Below are positions 8,902 through 19,055 of a DNA stretch of 64,000 bases, piece by piece. Within the stretch, counting starts at the first letter, position 1. Each line of letters opens with the position of its first letter. The DNA comes from Verrucomicrobiaceae bacterium. GTDB lineage: Bacteria; Verrucomicrobiota; Verrucomicrobiia; Verrucomicrobiales; Verrucomicrobiaceae. The DNA lies in the NCBI GenBank assembly GCA_027484445.1, contig JAIXSY010000040.1, forward strand, positions 1-64,000. Direction: 5' to 3'. The notes beneath the pieces are model-generated. The model worked only from the letters and a program-made list of their open reading frames with translations, made no database searches and was not told where the DNA came from. The position numbers were made by a program, and so were the translations under genes.

Positions 8902-11073
8902 TCAGTAGCCCAAGGCTGAGCCGATCTGGTAAATGCCGAGGGCCAGGAGGTAGGCGGTGCCGCTCATGTAGGCGAGCTGGAACCACATCCACCCGTAGGA
9001 ACCGGTCTCGCGCTTCACGATGGCCATGGTGCTGACACACTGCATGGCAAAGACGTAAAAGACCAGCAGGCTCAGGCAGACCAGCGGGCTGTAAACAGGC
9101 CGTCCATTTGCACGTGTCTCTTGCTGAATTCGATCACGCAGCGGTGTCATGTCTTCCTCTTCACCAGAACTCACGGCATAGACCACCGCCATGGTGTTCA
9201 CAAAAAGTTCCCGCGCCGCGAAACTGCCGATGAGGCCAATGCCGATTTTCCAATCGTAGCCCAGCGGCTGGATGAGTGGCTCAATCAGATGCCCGGCACG
9301 ACCGGCTAAGCTTTGCGCCAACTGCTGGGATTTCACCGCTGCCAGTTCCTCATCCACCGCCGCAGCGGCCGCCAGATTTCCACTGGCCGCTAGACTTTCC
9401 TGCTTGGCCACCAGGGCTTGAGCTTGGGTGATCAAAGCTCGGTCTTTCGGGTAGGTCGAGGCAGCCCAGATCAGGATGGACATGCCAAAAATGACGGTGC
9501 CCGCACGGACGAGGAAGGCTTTGGCACGCTGGGCGACTTGCAGCAAGATAGCCTTCACCGATGGCAGCTTGTAGTTCGGCATCTCCAGGATCATGGGCGC
9601 ATTGGCCCCACGCAGGATGCCTTTGTTGAAGATCCAGGCAAAACCAAAGGCTCCGAGCGTGCCGAGCGCGTAAAGCGAGACCATGAGGCCCGCCCGCGCC
9701 CAGGGCGAGACGCTGTCTGGCATCAGCGCGCTGATGAGCAGTAGATACACTGGCAGTCTAGCGGAACAGCTAGCCAGGGGAGAAATCAGAATGGTGATGA
9801 GGCGGTCCTTCGGACTGTCAATGGTGCGGGCGGCCATGACCCCAGGAACCGCGCAGGCGTAGCTGCTGAGGAAGGGCAGAAAAGCTTTCCCATTCAAGCC
9901 GACGAAGCTCATGAGCCGGTCCATGATGAAGGCCAGCCGTGCCATGTAGCCCGTGTCTTCCATGATGCCGATGAAGAAGAAAAGGATCAGAATCTGCGGC
10001 AAGAAAACGACAACGCCAGAGACGCCATTGATGGCCCCATCCACGATCAAGTCGCGCAGGTCTCCGGGCGGCATCATGACCGTGACCCAGGAGCCCAAGG
10101 CCGCGAAGCCGTCCTCGATCCAGCCCATGGGTCCTTCCGCGACTTTGAAGATGAGATAAAAAAGAAAAACCAAGAAGCCGAAGACGAACAGGCCCCCACA
10201 GATCGGATGCAGCAGCCAACGGTCGAGCTTCTGAGTCATCGTCACGGGCTCGCGATCCGGCCGGGTCAGAATGCGTGAACAAAGGGCCTCGATCCGAGTG
10301 TAGCGATCCTGAACCAGCTGGTCTTCCCAGCCAGGGTATGCTTTTTCCAAAGCATCTCGGCCTGCCGCCACCTGAGTGAGCTGTGCATCAGCGATGCCGG
10401 CATGAAGCGGATCATGATCGGAGAGCAGGTAAAGCGGCTCCAGCAGCGAGGCACGCTCATGCACCGCTCCAGAAGCCATGAGCTGCGCCTGCGTGGCCTG
10501 CAACGAAGCCAGGATGTCCCTCGGCAAAGGGGCGGAATGCCAGCGCGGCTGGGGCAGATCTTCCCGGCTCATGGCGGCCTTTAGCTCCTGCAGCCCCTGA
10601 CCTGTGGTGGCCTGCATGGGGATGACGGGCACGCCGAGTTCCTCTGCGAGCTGGGTGACATCAATCCGCCACTGCTTCGCGGTGGCGATGTCCATCATGT
10701 TCAGCACCACGACGGTGGGAAGACCGAGTTCGAGGATCTGTGAGGCAAGGTAAAGATTGCGCTCCAGATTGGCAGCATCCAGCACGATGACGACGCGATC
10801 CGGCCGCGGTGTATCGGCACGACGCCCCAGCAGCACATCTCGCAGCACGGCCTCGTCCGGGCTGCGCGCATTCAGGCTGTAGGCACCGGGCAGATCGATC
10901 AGGCGCAGCTTTTTGCCGTGCTGGCTCCAGCATTCACCGATCTTTTTTTCCACCGTGACGCCTGGGTAGTTGGCTACCTTTTGCCGCAATCCGGTGAGGA
11001 GATTGAACAGGGTGGTCTTACCCGAATTCGGGTTGCCAACGATGGCGAGCAACGGGGAATGAGGCGCGCTCAT
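8902..11073 (-). CDS. feoB: Ferrous iron transporter B
   Basis: A 723-residue inner-membrane Fe(II) transporter. The N-terminal G domain shows G1 GNPNSGKTT, G3 DLPG and G4 NMMD, followed by the GDI-like spacer. From about residue 285 the two Gate-type membrane halves follow, with the conserved segments GYMARLAFIMDR and the SCSARLPVY motif carrying a Cys. A charged Ala/Gln-rich insert lies near residue 560. Length and order are normal for FeoB. The start overlaps the feoA stop by ATGA, so feoAB is an operon. No FeoC is present and no clear Fur box was recognised. Confidence 0.95.
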   Translation of the reverse strand: MSAPHSPLLAIVGNPNSGKTTLFNLLTGLRQKVANYPGVTVEKKIGECWSQHGKKLRLIDLPGAYSLNARSPDEAVLRDVLLGRRADTPRPDRVVIVLDAANLERNLYLASQILELGLPTVVVLNMMDIATAKQWRIDVTQLAEELGVPVIPMQATTGQGLQELKAAMSREDLPQPRWHSAPLPRDILASLQATQAQLMASGAVHERASLLEPLYLLSDHDPLHAGIADAQLTQVAAGRDALEKAYPGWEDQLVQDRYTRIEALCSRILTRPDREPVTMTQKLDRWLLHPICGGLFVFGFLVFLFYLIFKVAEGPMGWIEDGFAALGSWVTVMMPPGDLRDLIVDGAINGVSGVVVFLPQILILFFFIGIMEDTGYMARLAFIMDRLMSFVGLNGKAFLPFLSSYACAVPGVMAARTIDSPKDRLITILISPLASCSARLPVYLLLISALMPDSVSPWARAGLMVSLYALGTLGAFGFAWIFNKGILRGANAPMILEMPNYKLPSVKAILLQVAQRAKAFLVRAGTVIFGMSILIWAASTYPKDRALITQAQALVAKQESLAASGNLAAAAAVDEELAAVKSQQLAQSLAGRAGHLIEPLIQPLGYDWKIGIGLIGSFAARELFVNTMAVVYAVSSGEEEDMTPLRDRIQQETRANGRPVYSPLVCLSLLVFYVFAMQCVSTMAIVKRETGSYGWMWFQLAYMSGTAYLLALGIYQIGSALGY

Positions 11074-11312
11074 GCTTCAGCCGGAGTGACAAGAATGTGC
11101 GCCGCTTCGTGACTACGCATGGCGATCTGAGAGCCGCGAACGCAGACCTGGAGGGGCTCCCCCAAAGGCGCACGGCGGACGACCTCGACCTTGACCCCGG
11201 GCGTCAGCCCTAGCTCACGAAGCCGCGTCAGGCCGACACGGCCCGTGGGCATGCTGTGGATGAGCGCGGTGCCGCCGATGGGCAGCTGAGCCAGGGTGGA
11301 GGGGCGATGCAT
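11070..11312 (-). CDS. feoA: FeoA-type SH3-like protein
   Basis: An 80-residue small cytosolic protein with the FeoA pattern: LAQLPIGGTALI at the start, the RLRELGLTPG motif in the middle and the VCVRGSQIAMRSHEAAHI ending. FeoA is thought to act on the FeoB G domain. The start at 11312 (MHRPST) places the first strand where the family has it; in-frame codons upstream would add about 20 unlike residues. It precedes feoB with a four-base overlap. Confidence 0.9.
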   Translation of the reverse strand: MHRPSTLAQLPIGGTALIHSMPTGRVGLTRLRELGLTPGVKVEVVRRAPLGEPLQVCVRGSQIAMRSHEAAHILVTPAEA

Positions 11313-11389
11313 GGTTGTTCGCAATTGAGACGCTGTTTCAACCGATGGTAGCGTTTTGTCCATGAATGGCAAGAACGGGAGCTTGGGAT

Positions 11390-12304
11390 TTAACGGACCG
11401 GGATTGCGTTTCCCTTCATCAGACTGGCCGCTGCCGAGGCGAGTCGCTGGCGCAGGGGAACGGCTTTTTCTGCCAACTGACGCTGCTCCAGCTCATACTG
11501 GGCGCGGCCTTCCGGGGTCTCGATGAGGAGCGGCTCATAGCCTAGGTGACGCAGGTCGTAGGGGCTGGCACGCATGTCCAGATCACGGCCTTGGCAGGCC
11601 AGCTCGAAGCATTGCCCGACAAGGTCGCTGCCAATCCAGGGCCAGAGCTTAGCCGACCACTTGTAGAGGTCCATGTTCGTGTGCAGGCAGCCGCCCTGCT
11701 CCATGTCCAACCGGGTCTCCAGCACTGGCTGAAAGACATTCAGAGGACGCGCTGCGGCGGTGAAGAAGCGAAAGGCATCGTAATGGGAGCAGCAAACGGT
11801 CTGCGACTCGACAAAGGAAGCCAGTGACTCGGGAGAAAGACGCAGCTCGTGGCCCTGATGGCGCACCTGCTCTCGGGGCTGGCGATAGACCATCGCCCAC
11901 TCATGCAGACCGAAGCAGCGCAGACGCGGAGGCCGCTGCAGGACGGCCTCGCAGAGCGAATGAACCCAGGCGGCCAGATCCCGTACCTTGGCAGGCAGAA
12001 GCTGGGGGTCGAGATCACTCATCCCTGCGGCGTGCCGCATGGGCTCAAGGGCGAGCCAGGGCTGGTGGTGCAGATCATCCTCCGTGACTTCGATGCCCTG
12101 CCCCAGCGCTGGCAGCCAGCGGATCAGCTTGGCAGGTGAAAAGGAATAGTAGGTGAAAAGGAAATCGTGAACGGGATGCGTCGTGCCACGGCTGCGGCGG
12201 TCCACAAAAGCCGCAGCCAAAGCAGAGACGCGAACGGCATGGGCACGCTGTAGCTCCTGCCACTGTTGGCGAGGGAACACGATGCCGAGGCGGGTTGAAT
12301 TCAT
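11390..12304 (-). CDS. Conserved protein often labelled 3-methyladenine DNA glycosylase
   Basis: A 304-residue soluble protein. The motif HPVHDFLFTYYSF near residue 42 and the later HTNMDLYKW motif match, from memory, a family in Actinobacteria and Verrucomicrobia that is annotated in databases as 3-methyladenine DNA glycosylase. I see no helix-hairpin-helix glycosylase signature and treat that name as unproven. There is a conserved pair of Cys-Cys-His residues (VCCSHYDAF) and an HEWAM segment that could bind metal or a ligand. It lies between feoA and the isomerase gene on the same strand, separated from the isomerase by a strong terminator. Confidence 0.6.
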   Translation of the reverse strand: MNSTRLGIVFPRQQWQELQRAHAVRVSALAAAFVDRRSRGTTHPVHDFLFTYYSFSPAKLIRWLPALGQGIEVTEDDLHHQPWLALEPMRHAAGMSDLDPQLLPAKVRDLAAWVHSLCEAVLQRPPRLRCFGLHEWAMVYRQPREQVRHQGHELRLSPESLASFVESQTVCCSHYDAFRFFTAAARPLNVFQPVLETRLDMEQGGCLHTNMDLYKWSAKLWPWIGSDLVGQCFELACQGRDLDMRASPYDLRHLGYEPLLIETPEGRAQYELEQRQLAEKAVPLRQRLASAAASLMKGNAIPVR

Positions 12305-12314
12305 GAGAAGCGAC

Positions 12315-12355
12315 GAGAAAAAACGACCCGCATCACTTTCATGATGCGGGCGTTT
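12315..12355 (-). terminator. Rho-independent terminator of the isomerase gene
   Basis: A perfect nine-base stem CCCGCATCA/TGATGCGGG (12327-12350), extended by AAACG/CGTTT with one unpaired base. Read on the minus strand it is followed by a run of six T. It lies directly downstream of the sugar isomerase gene and before the next minus-strand start. Confidence 0.85.
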
Positions 12356-12395
12356 GCAGTTTCCTCGAAGTGCACCGCTGAATCAGCGGCAGGGA

Positions 12396-13394
12396 TCACT
12401 TGCTGTTTTCGGCGAACTGGGCGTCGAACACGATTTTGCTCGGGGGGAAGTCGAGCTTCTTGACGTAGGCGCAGGACTCGGCGGCACCAAATTCGCGGTC
12501 CATGGCCCCATCTTCCCATTCAACGGAAAGCGGGCCATTGTAGCCGATGTCATTCAAGGCACGAATGATGCGCTCAAACTTGATATCACCGCGCCCCACG
12601 GACTTGAAGTCCCAGTAGCGCTGTGGCTTGTGGAAATCCACATGGCCGCCGAAGACACCTGCTTCGTCGCCCAGGTTCCACGCTACGTCTTTCATGTGGA
12701 CGTGGAAAATGCGGTCTGGGAACTTGCGGATGAACTTCTCGTAGTTCACGCCCTGATAGCCGAAGTGGCTAGGGTCGTAGTTGAACCCAAAGGCTGGGTG
12801 ATAATCAACCGCCTGCAGAGCACGCTCCGCACTGGCGATGTCAAAGGCGATCTCCGTGGGGTGAACTTCGAGCGCGAACTTCACACCTTGGTTTTTGAAC
12901 TCGTCAAAGATCGGGCCCCAACGGTTGGCGAAGTCTTTGTAACCCGCCTCAATTTGGCCTGGCAGATTCGGGGGGAAGGAATAGCACAGATGCCAGATGC
13001 TGCTGCCGGTGAAGCCATTCACCACGCTGACGCCGAAACGCTTTGCCGCCTGAGCGGTCTTTTTCACTTCAGCCGCCGCACGCTGGCGCACGCTTTCAGG
13101 ATCTCCCTCTCCATAAATGTAGGCGGGCAAGATCTGGGCGTGGCGGGCGTCGATGTTATCGCAAACGGCCTGTCCCACGAGGTGGGTGGAGATGGCAAAG
13201 CACTTCATGCCTGCAGCGTCCAGCTTCGCGCGCTTGGCATCGCAGTAGGCTTGATCAGCCTGATCGACCTCGAAGTGGTCGCCCCAGCAGCCGAGTTCAA
13301 CGCCATCATAACCAAAGGATTTGGCCTTTTGCACGATCGTGTCGAAGGGGAGGTCGGCCCACTGGCCGGTGAAGAGTGTGACGGGTCTGCCCAT
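12396..13394 (-). CDS. Sugar phosphate isomerase/epimerase-like TIM-barrel protein
   Basis: A 332-residue protein of the AP endonuclease family 2 / xylose-isomerase-like barrel. Typical strand ends are GYDGVELGCWGDHFE, the metal-ligand segments ALEVHPTE and NYDPSHFGYQ, the HVHMKD motif with two histidines and an Asp, and SVEWEDGAMDR with the last Glu. No signal peptide. Members isomerise or epimerise sugars, inositols or hydroxypyruvate; the substrate is unknown. It is monocistronic, with its own terminator downstream. Confidence 0.82.
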   Translation of the reverse strand: MGRPVTLFTGQWADLPFDTIVQKAKSFGYDGVELGCWGDHFEVDQADQAYCDAKRAKLDAAGMKCFAISTHLVGQAVCDNIDARHAQILPAYIYGEGDPESVRQRAAAEVKKTAQAAKRFGVSVVNGFTGSSIWHLCYSFPPNLPGQIEAGYKDFANRWGPIFDEFKNQGVKFALEVHPTEIAFDIASAERALQAVDYHPAFGFNYDPSHFGYQGVNYEKFIRKFPDRIFHVHMKDVAWNLGDEAGVFGGHVDFHKPQRYWDFKSVGRGDIKFERIIRALNDIGYNGPLSVEWEDGAMDREFGAAESCAYVKKLDFPPSKIVFDAQFAENSK

Positions 13395-13589
13395 GTGGTG
13401 AGTTGGTTTGGTGGTTTCTGAAGTAAGGATCTGAAGTGTCGCAAAAACGACCGCCGATTCTCAAAAGCCAGCCTAGAATGGCAAGCAAAAGGTCGTTTCT
13501 GCAAACAACCTGAGGATCGGACTAGCAAATGACGAGCTGAATCGTTAAAAAGTCGCCCCTTGCCCAACCTGCCGCCCCTCTTTGTCCCC

Positions 13590-14603
13590 ATGAGACTCAC
13601 ACGCTTCCTCCCCCTCCTCTTTGTCGGCACGGCCACCAGCCTGTCTGCCCAGAGCCAGCCTACCCCAGCCCCGGCAGCCACGCCAAAGCTGACCGAAGCC
13701 CAGGTCTCAAACGTGCTGACCCAGCTGCAGGAGCTGGAAAAAAGCATTTTGAGCCAGCGCGCGTCGAACCTAAGCGGGGTGCTGGCCAAGCTCAACGCCG
13801 CAGTGGCCAGTGAGCAGGCCGCAATCAAATTCTACACCGACTGCGATGTGCTGGTGAACAGTGAACGCAAAGAAGCCTCCAAAACTGAGGCACGTCAGCG
13901 CCAGGAGATGATGGAGCGCAGCATGGACCGCAGCAAAAGCAAAGGCGGAGGGGGCGGTGCAGCTGCTGAGGATGACGGCGACATCGGCACCGCGCTACAA
14001 CTGGGGCTGCGATACCTGATTTTGACGCTCGAGGCGCATGAGGCCAAGGAAGAGGATTTCAAAAAAATGGGGCCCAAGCTGTCGAGCTACATCCAAGAGC
14101 TGACGGCAGCTGCTCCAAAGCTAAAAGGCCGTGCGCTGGGAATGCTGGGTCGCGTCTGTGGCGGTGGCAGCCCTGTCATTGAGGCCTTCCAGCTAGACCG
14201 TTTCCTTGGCTCGGAGCACTGGAGCCGCAGTCCCATCGACATCGGCGGTATGTTTCAGCAAACGATCTTTTACCTCGCCGAAAAAGATGCCAAAGACAGC
14301 CTACCGGGGCTGTGGGACACCCGACTGAATTACGAGGCTGCTTTTCGCAAAGAACAGATGCCTGCTCCTGAGTATGAGCTTTGGCTCCAGGATGATCTGC
14401 CCGCCCTGCGCTGGCAGCGCGCTGTTTATCTCTATGAAAAAGGCCCATCGCCTGTCGTAGCCATGGCCGACATGCTGAAAGTCATCAAAGAACACCCAGC
14501 CCACGCAGACGCCCCAAGCTGGGTGGATGCGCTACGCAAATCCGTGAACGAATCTGCCCCCGAGCCAGCGACGGGCACGCAGACTGAAGCCCCAAGCAAC
14601 TGA
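13590..14603 (+). CDS. Secreted protein of unknown function
   Basis: A 337-residue protein with a clear signal peptide (MRLTRFLPLLFVGTATSLSA, cleavage near Ser-Ala-Gln). The mature part is largely helical, with a charged RQRQEMMERSMDRSK stretch followed by a five-glycine run and an acidic patch. The C-terminus is Pro/Thr/Glu-rich. I recognise no domain; helix-rich proteins of this kind are common in Verrucomicrobia. The start was chosen at the signal peptide methionine. dgkA begins nine bases after the stop, so the two are probably co-transcribed. Confidence 0.7.
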   Translation: MRLTRFLPLLFVGTATSLSAQSQPTPAPAATPKLTEAQVSNVLTQLQELEKSILSQRASNLSGVLAKLNAAVASEQAAIKFYTDCDVLVNSERKEASKTEARQRQEMMERSMDRSKSKGGGGGAAAEDDGDIGTALQLGLRYLILTLEAHEAKEEDFKKMGPKLSSYIQELTAAAPKLKGRALGMLGRVCGGGSPVIEAFQLDRFLGSEHWSRSPIDIGGMFQQTIFYLAEKDAKDSLPGLWDTRLNYEAAFRKEQMPAPEYELWLQDDLPALRWQRAVYLYEKGPSPVVAMADMLKVIKEHPAHADAPSWVDALRKSVNESAPEPATGTQTEAPSN

Positions 14604-14611
14604 ACGCTGCC

Positions 14612-14956
14612 ATGCGCCGTCCCAGCAGCCTGCTTTCTAGCTTTCGCTGCGCCTTTGCCGGGTTGGCCTGGGCTTTCCGAACCCAGCGCAATTTCCGCAT
14701 CCACATCGCCGCCTGCATGATCGCCATCATCGCAGGCGTTGGGGTCAATCTCAGCGATTGGAAATGGTGCATTCTGGGACTTTGCATCGCACTGGTGATC
14801 GCGGCTGAACTGCTAAATACCGCCATCGAGATGCTGTGTGATCGACTCATTCCCGAAAGGGATGAAAGCGTGCGACGCATCAAAGATGTGTCCGCTGCGG
14901 CTGTGCTGGTCTGCGCGGGCGTCAGCCTGCTCATCGGACTGCTCCTTTTCTGCTGA
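14612..14956 (+). CDS. dgkA: Diacylglycerol kinase / undecaprenol kinase family protein
   Basis: A 114-residue inner-membrane kinase of the DgkA family with three transmembrane helices. The family motif is intact: AAELLNTAIEMLCD in helix two with its Glu-Asn pair, and KDVSAAAVL in helix three. An amphipathic N-terminus with FRTQRNFRIH precedes helix one. It phosphorylates diacylglycerol or undecaprenol; the Gram-positive-like form that prefers undecaprenol cannot be told apart here. It follows the secreted protein closely. Confidence 0.85.
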   Translation: MRRPSSLLSSFRCAFAGLAWAFRTQRNFRIHIAACMIAIIAGVGVNLSDWKWCILGLCIALVIAAELLNTAIEMLCDRLIPERDESVRRIKDVSAAAVLVCAGVSLLIGLLLFC

Positions 14957-15049
14957 GATCGCGGCGAAGTCTGACGCATCGCTTGACCAGTCACGCCCTT
15001 CGCACGACCGCAAGCGTAGCCATTGGTCCTCCCATTTTCCCCCAACCCC

Positions 15050-16099
15050 ATGCCCACCGAATCCGACATTCGTGCCGCCCTCTCCACCGTGCGTTACCCA
15101 GGCTTTAGCCGTGACATCCTCTCCTTTGGATTGGTCAAAAGCATTCAAGTCCAGCAGGGCCAAGTCACGGTGGAAATTTCCCTCGCGACACGTGATCCCA
15201 ACATCCCCAGGCTGATTCATGAGCAGGCGATGGAGGCCATCCGCCAAGTGCCTGGCGTGACTGAGCCCCGGCTCAACTTTGACATCAAAGAGCCGCCAAA
15301 CCCCAACCAAGGCAGCGCCGATAAGCTGCCGAAGTCCAGCATCCCCGGCGTCAAAAAAATCATCGCCGTGGCCTCAGGCAAAGGCGGTGTCGGCAAAAGT
15401 ACCGTCGCGAGCAATCTGGCCGTGGCCCTCGCAAAGTCAGGGTCTCGTGTCGGCCTTTGCGACTGTGACCTCTATGGCCCAAGCATTGCCCACATGTTTG
15501 GCAGCAACGAACGGCCCTACCAAAACGATGAGCAGCAAATCGTCCCCATCGAGCGCTACGGACTGCAGCTCATCAGCATGGGTTTTCTGCTGGATGACGA
15601 TAGCCCGGTGATCGTGCGCGGCCCCGTGGCCACCCGCTACACGCAGCAGTTTCTGCGGCAATGCGCCTGGGATGACTTGGATTATTTGGTCCTCGATCTG
15701 CCCCCCGGCACGGGAGATATCCAGCTCACCATTGTGCAAACGGTAGCTCTGGATGGTGCCGTGATCGTGACGACCCCGCAGGAAGTCGCCCTCATTGATG
15801 CCCGCAAGGCCTGCTCCATGTTCCAAAAGGTCAATGTGCCGATTCTCGGTATCATCGAAAACATGAGCTACTTCCTGTGCCCTAGCGATGGCCAGAAGTA
15901 TCATCTCTTTGGCCAAGGTGGAGGTGAACATGAAGCCAAGCGTCTCAATGTGCCGTTGCTAGGACAGGTTCCGATTGAAATGAATGTGCGTGAAGCTGGC
16001 GATGAAGGGCACCCGATTGCCCTAGAAGACCCCTCACGCTCGACAGCTTCGCAGGTGTTCCACTCCATTGCAGCACAATTGAAAACACACCTCGCCTGA
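15050..16099 (+). CDS. mrp: Mrp/ApbC-type P-loop ATPase, probable Fe-S carrier
   Basis: A 349-residue protein. Residues 1-90 are a MIP18/DUF59 domain; the rest is an ATPase with the deviant Walker A VASGKGGVGKST, the DLYGPSI switch and DLPPGTGDIQLT. The family transfers Fe-S clusters to apo-proteins. The usual C-terminal CxxC that bridges the cluster at the dimer interface is here only FLCPSDGQKYHLFG, so the second cysteine is replaced by Asp. The start was taken at ATG 15050; upstream codons lie in the leader. The neighbouring ferredoxin gene supports a role in Fe-S metabolism. Confidence 0.85.
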   Translation: MPTESDIRAALSTVRYPGFSRDILSFGLVKSIQVQQGQVTVEISLATRDPNIPRLIHEQAMEAIRQVPGVTEPRLNFDIKEPPNPNQGSADKLPKSSIPGVKKIIAVASGKGGVGKSTVASNLAVALAKSGSRVGLCDCDLYGPSIAHMFGSNERPYQNDEQQIVPIERYGLQLISMGFLLDDDSPVIVRGPVATRYTQQFLRQCAWDDLDYLVLDLPPGTGDIQLTIVQTVALDGAVIVTTPQEVALIDARKACSMFQKVNVPILGIIENMSYFLCPSDGQKYHLFGQGGGEHEAKRLNVPLLGQVPIEMNVREAGDEGHPIALEDPSRSTASQVFHSIAAQLKTHLA

Positions 16100-16223
16100 T
16101 CATCGCCCAATCACCTTGGCAGCCTTTGTGCTTCACCCTTTCATCGTGGGGGAAAAAACGGTTGAAGCCACCCTGCCGGGAACTATTCTCCCCCTCTAAT
16201 CCCTCCAAAATCCCATCCCTGAC

Positions 16224-16457
16224 ATGGCTGACGCAGCAAACAAATACTCCCAAAATGTCTCTGGCACCTTCTACGTGGACGATCAATGCATCGACTGCGA
16301 TCTCTGCCGCGAGACCGCACCTGCCAACTTCAAGCGCGATGATGACGGTGGCCACTCCTACGTTTACAAGCAGCCCGAAAATGATGAAGAGCTGAAGCTC
16401 TGCGAGGAAGCCCTCAGCGGCTGCCCCGTTGAAGCCATCGGCAGCGACGGAGAGTGA
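16224..16457 (+). CDS. Small [4Fe-4S] ferredoxin
   Basis: A 77-residue acidic protein. It has CIDCDLC near residue 22 and a distal C..(A)LSGCPVEAI, giving four cysteines for a single [4Fe-4S] cluster, as in the Thermotoga-type monocluster ferredoxins. It is a cytosolic electron carrier. It lies 124 bases after the Mrp gene and ends before a strong terminator. Confidence 0.88.
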   Translation: MADAANKYSQNVSGTFYVDDQCIDCDLCRETAPANFKRDDDGGHSYVYKQPENDEELKLCEEALSGCPVEAIGSDGE

Positions 16458-16483
16458 TCTCTCTTATCCCATCTTCTTTCTCC

Positions 16484-16516
16484 AAGGCGCATTCCCTCAG
16501 GAATGCGCCTTTTTCG
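16484..16516 (+). terminator. Rho-independent terminator after ferredoxin gene
   Basis: A perfect 12-base stem AAGGCGCATTCC/GGAATGCGCCTT with a four-base loop, followed by further T residues. It ends the mrp-ferredoxin unit. Confidence 0.9.
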
Positions 16517-16624
16517 TGTTTGGAAGATGATCCTCGATGAGTGACAAACAGAGTTCACCAAAAAGGATGGCAGTGGGTGATGAGTCGTCAGTTCAGAGCC
16601 TCTCTTGAGTTTAGAAAAGCTGAG

Positions 16625-16701
<77 letters not shown>

Positions 16702-16798
16702 ACCTTTTCGCGGGACAACTAGTGCCCGGCGGGGAAAGCGATGATGGCGGGAAGCTAAACTTTTGCAACCAAGGAATGTGCCTCAAGAACAAAAAACT

Positions 16799-17749
16799 TC
16801 AGAAGGTCTGAGGCAGTCTTTTCCCACGAAGAACTCCATGCAGGATAAAAGCGAAGCCAGTCACAATCATGAACAAAGAGAAAAACTGACCACGCGTCAT
16901 GCCCAAGATCGCGTCAGCCCCAGAATCTGGCTGGCGCACACACTCCAGCACGATCCTAACGACGGCATAAAGAAGAAAAAACAAGCCGGTCAAAATACCA
17001 TGCGGCAGACGCGGCCAGCGGACTCGGATCCAAAGCAAAACAACACTCAACAACAAACCTTCCCCGACGGCTTCGTAAAGCTGGGAAGGATGTCGTGGAT
17101 GCAGAATGGAAGCCAGCTCTGCACGACCACCTCCATTTTGTTCGAACCACGCGATGATTTCCGGGCTATGCTGAAGCCCAGCAGGAAGAGAGACCCACTT
17201 GCCTCCCTGCTGGATGAAGTCTTCATGGAGAAGTTCCGTCGGAAACTGCACGGCCCATGGCACTGTGGTGACGCGACCAAACAACTCGCCATTGATGAAA
17301 TTCGCGATGCGCCCACAGAAGACTCCAAGGGGAGCACCACAAACGAGTGTGTCACCGATGCCCGTCCAAGAAATACGGTGCCGCCGCGCATACCACAGAC
17401 AGAACAGTGCCACACCCGCGATGCCCCCATGGCTCGCCATCCCGCCTTTGTGCAGCAAAAAGAATCTCCAAGGTTCCTCCACCAAGGTGTCCCAGTCATA
17501 CAGCAACATGTAGCCGACACGCCCACCTAGCACGACACCAAAAACTGCCACAAGAGAAATGAAGTCGGCCACCTTCGCCTCAGGAATCTCCGAAAGCCCG
17601 CGTCGAGCCAGACGGACCATCACCAGATAAGCCAAGTAAAAGCCAAGCACATAAGCCAACCCATACCAATGAATGGCTAAACTGTCCCCCAAACGCAGGA
17701 ACTGAGGGCTAAGGTCGTGCAAATAGTAAGCGAGAAAAAAGAACTCCAT
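16799..17749 (-). CDS. lgt: Prolipoprotein diacylglyceryl transferase
   Basis: Transfers diacylglycerol from phosphatidylglycerol to the lipobox cysteine of prolipoproteins in the inner membrane. The 316-residue protein has about seven membrane segments and the family motifs HKGGMASHGGIAG (with the catalytic-region His) and CGRIANFINGELFGR. The early IHWYGLAYVLGF segment is typical. The start at 17749 (MEFFFLAYY) fits the family; in-frame residues before it are an unlikely leader. The gene diverges from tdh with 207 bases between. Confidence 0.93.
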   Translation of the reverse strand: MEFFFLAYYLHDLSPQFLRLGDSLAIHWYGLAYVLGFYLAYLVMVRLARRGLSEIPEAKVADFISLVAVFGVVLGGRVGYMLLYDWDTLVEEPWRFFLLHKGGMASHGGIAGVALFCLWYARRHRISWTGIGDTLVCGAPLGVFCGRIANFINGELFGRVTTVPWAVQFPTELLHEDFIQQGGKWVSLPAGLQHSPEIIAWFEQNGGGRAELASILHPRHPSQLYEAVGEGLLLSVVLLWIRVRWPRLPHGILTGLFFLLYAVVRIVLECVRQPDSGADAILGMTRGQFFSLFMIVTGFAFILHGVLRGKRLPQTF

Positions 17750-17917
17750 CGTCGAGAGCGATGCCCCGGCGGAGCTCAACCGGCAAGTGAAAGCAATGCC
17801 ACCTAGCCAAGAAAGCAAGAAGGTGATGCCGAGCCGGTCGCTAACCTCAACAGCACTGCATGATGATAGAAAATCTGGAACTTCAGCCAGATTTGCAGAC
17901 GCAGTTCAACTTCCTTG

Positions 17918-17956
17918 TTGCCAATATCCAGGATTGATTTCCAATATAACGACACC
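17918..17956 (+). promoter_or_regulatory. Shared upstream element of tdh (CCAATAT direct repeat)
   Basis: Two copies of CCAATAT start at 17921 and 17941, exactly 20 bp apart, with TTG before the first and TATAAC at the end of the second. The ATG follows seven bases after TATAAC. The same arrangement recurs before the oxidoreductase stub (21132/21152) and the intact oxidoreductase (23775/23795). It may be an operator overlapping a -10 box. Confidence 0.55.
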
Positions 17957-18985
<1,029 letters not shown>

Positions 18986-19055
18986 AAAAGTAGGTCGCCA
19001 CTGGGGAAATACGATAAGCTATTAATCCGGTGAATAGATAGCACGCATTATGGGG

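Noticed and set aside
11390..12304. True 3-methyladenine DNA glycosylase
   Set aside because: No helix-hairpin-helix or known glycosylase motif is visible; only the database-style name is known to me for this family.
17918..17950. Normal sigma-70 promoter TTGCCA/TATAAC before tdh
   Set aside because: The spacer is 21 bp, too long; kept instead as a direct-repeat element with a possible -10 box.
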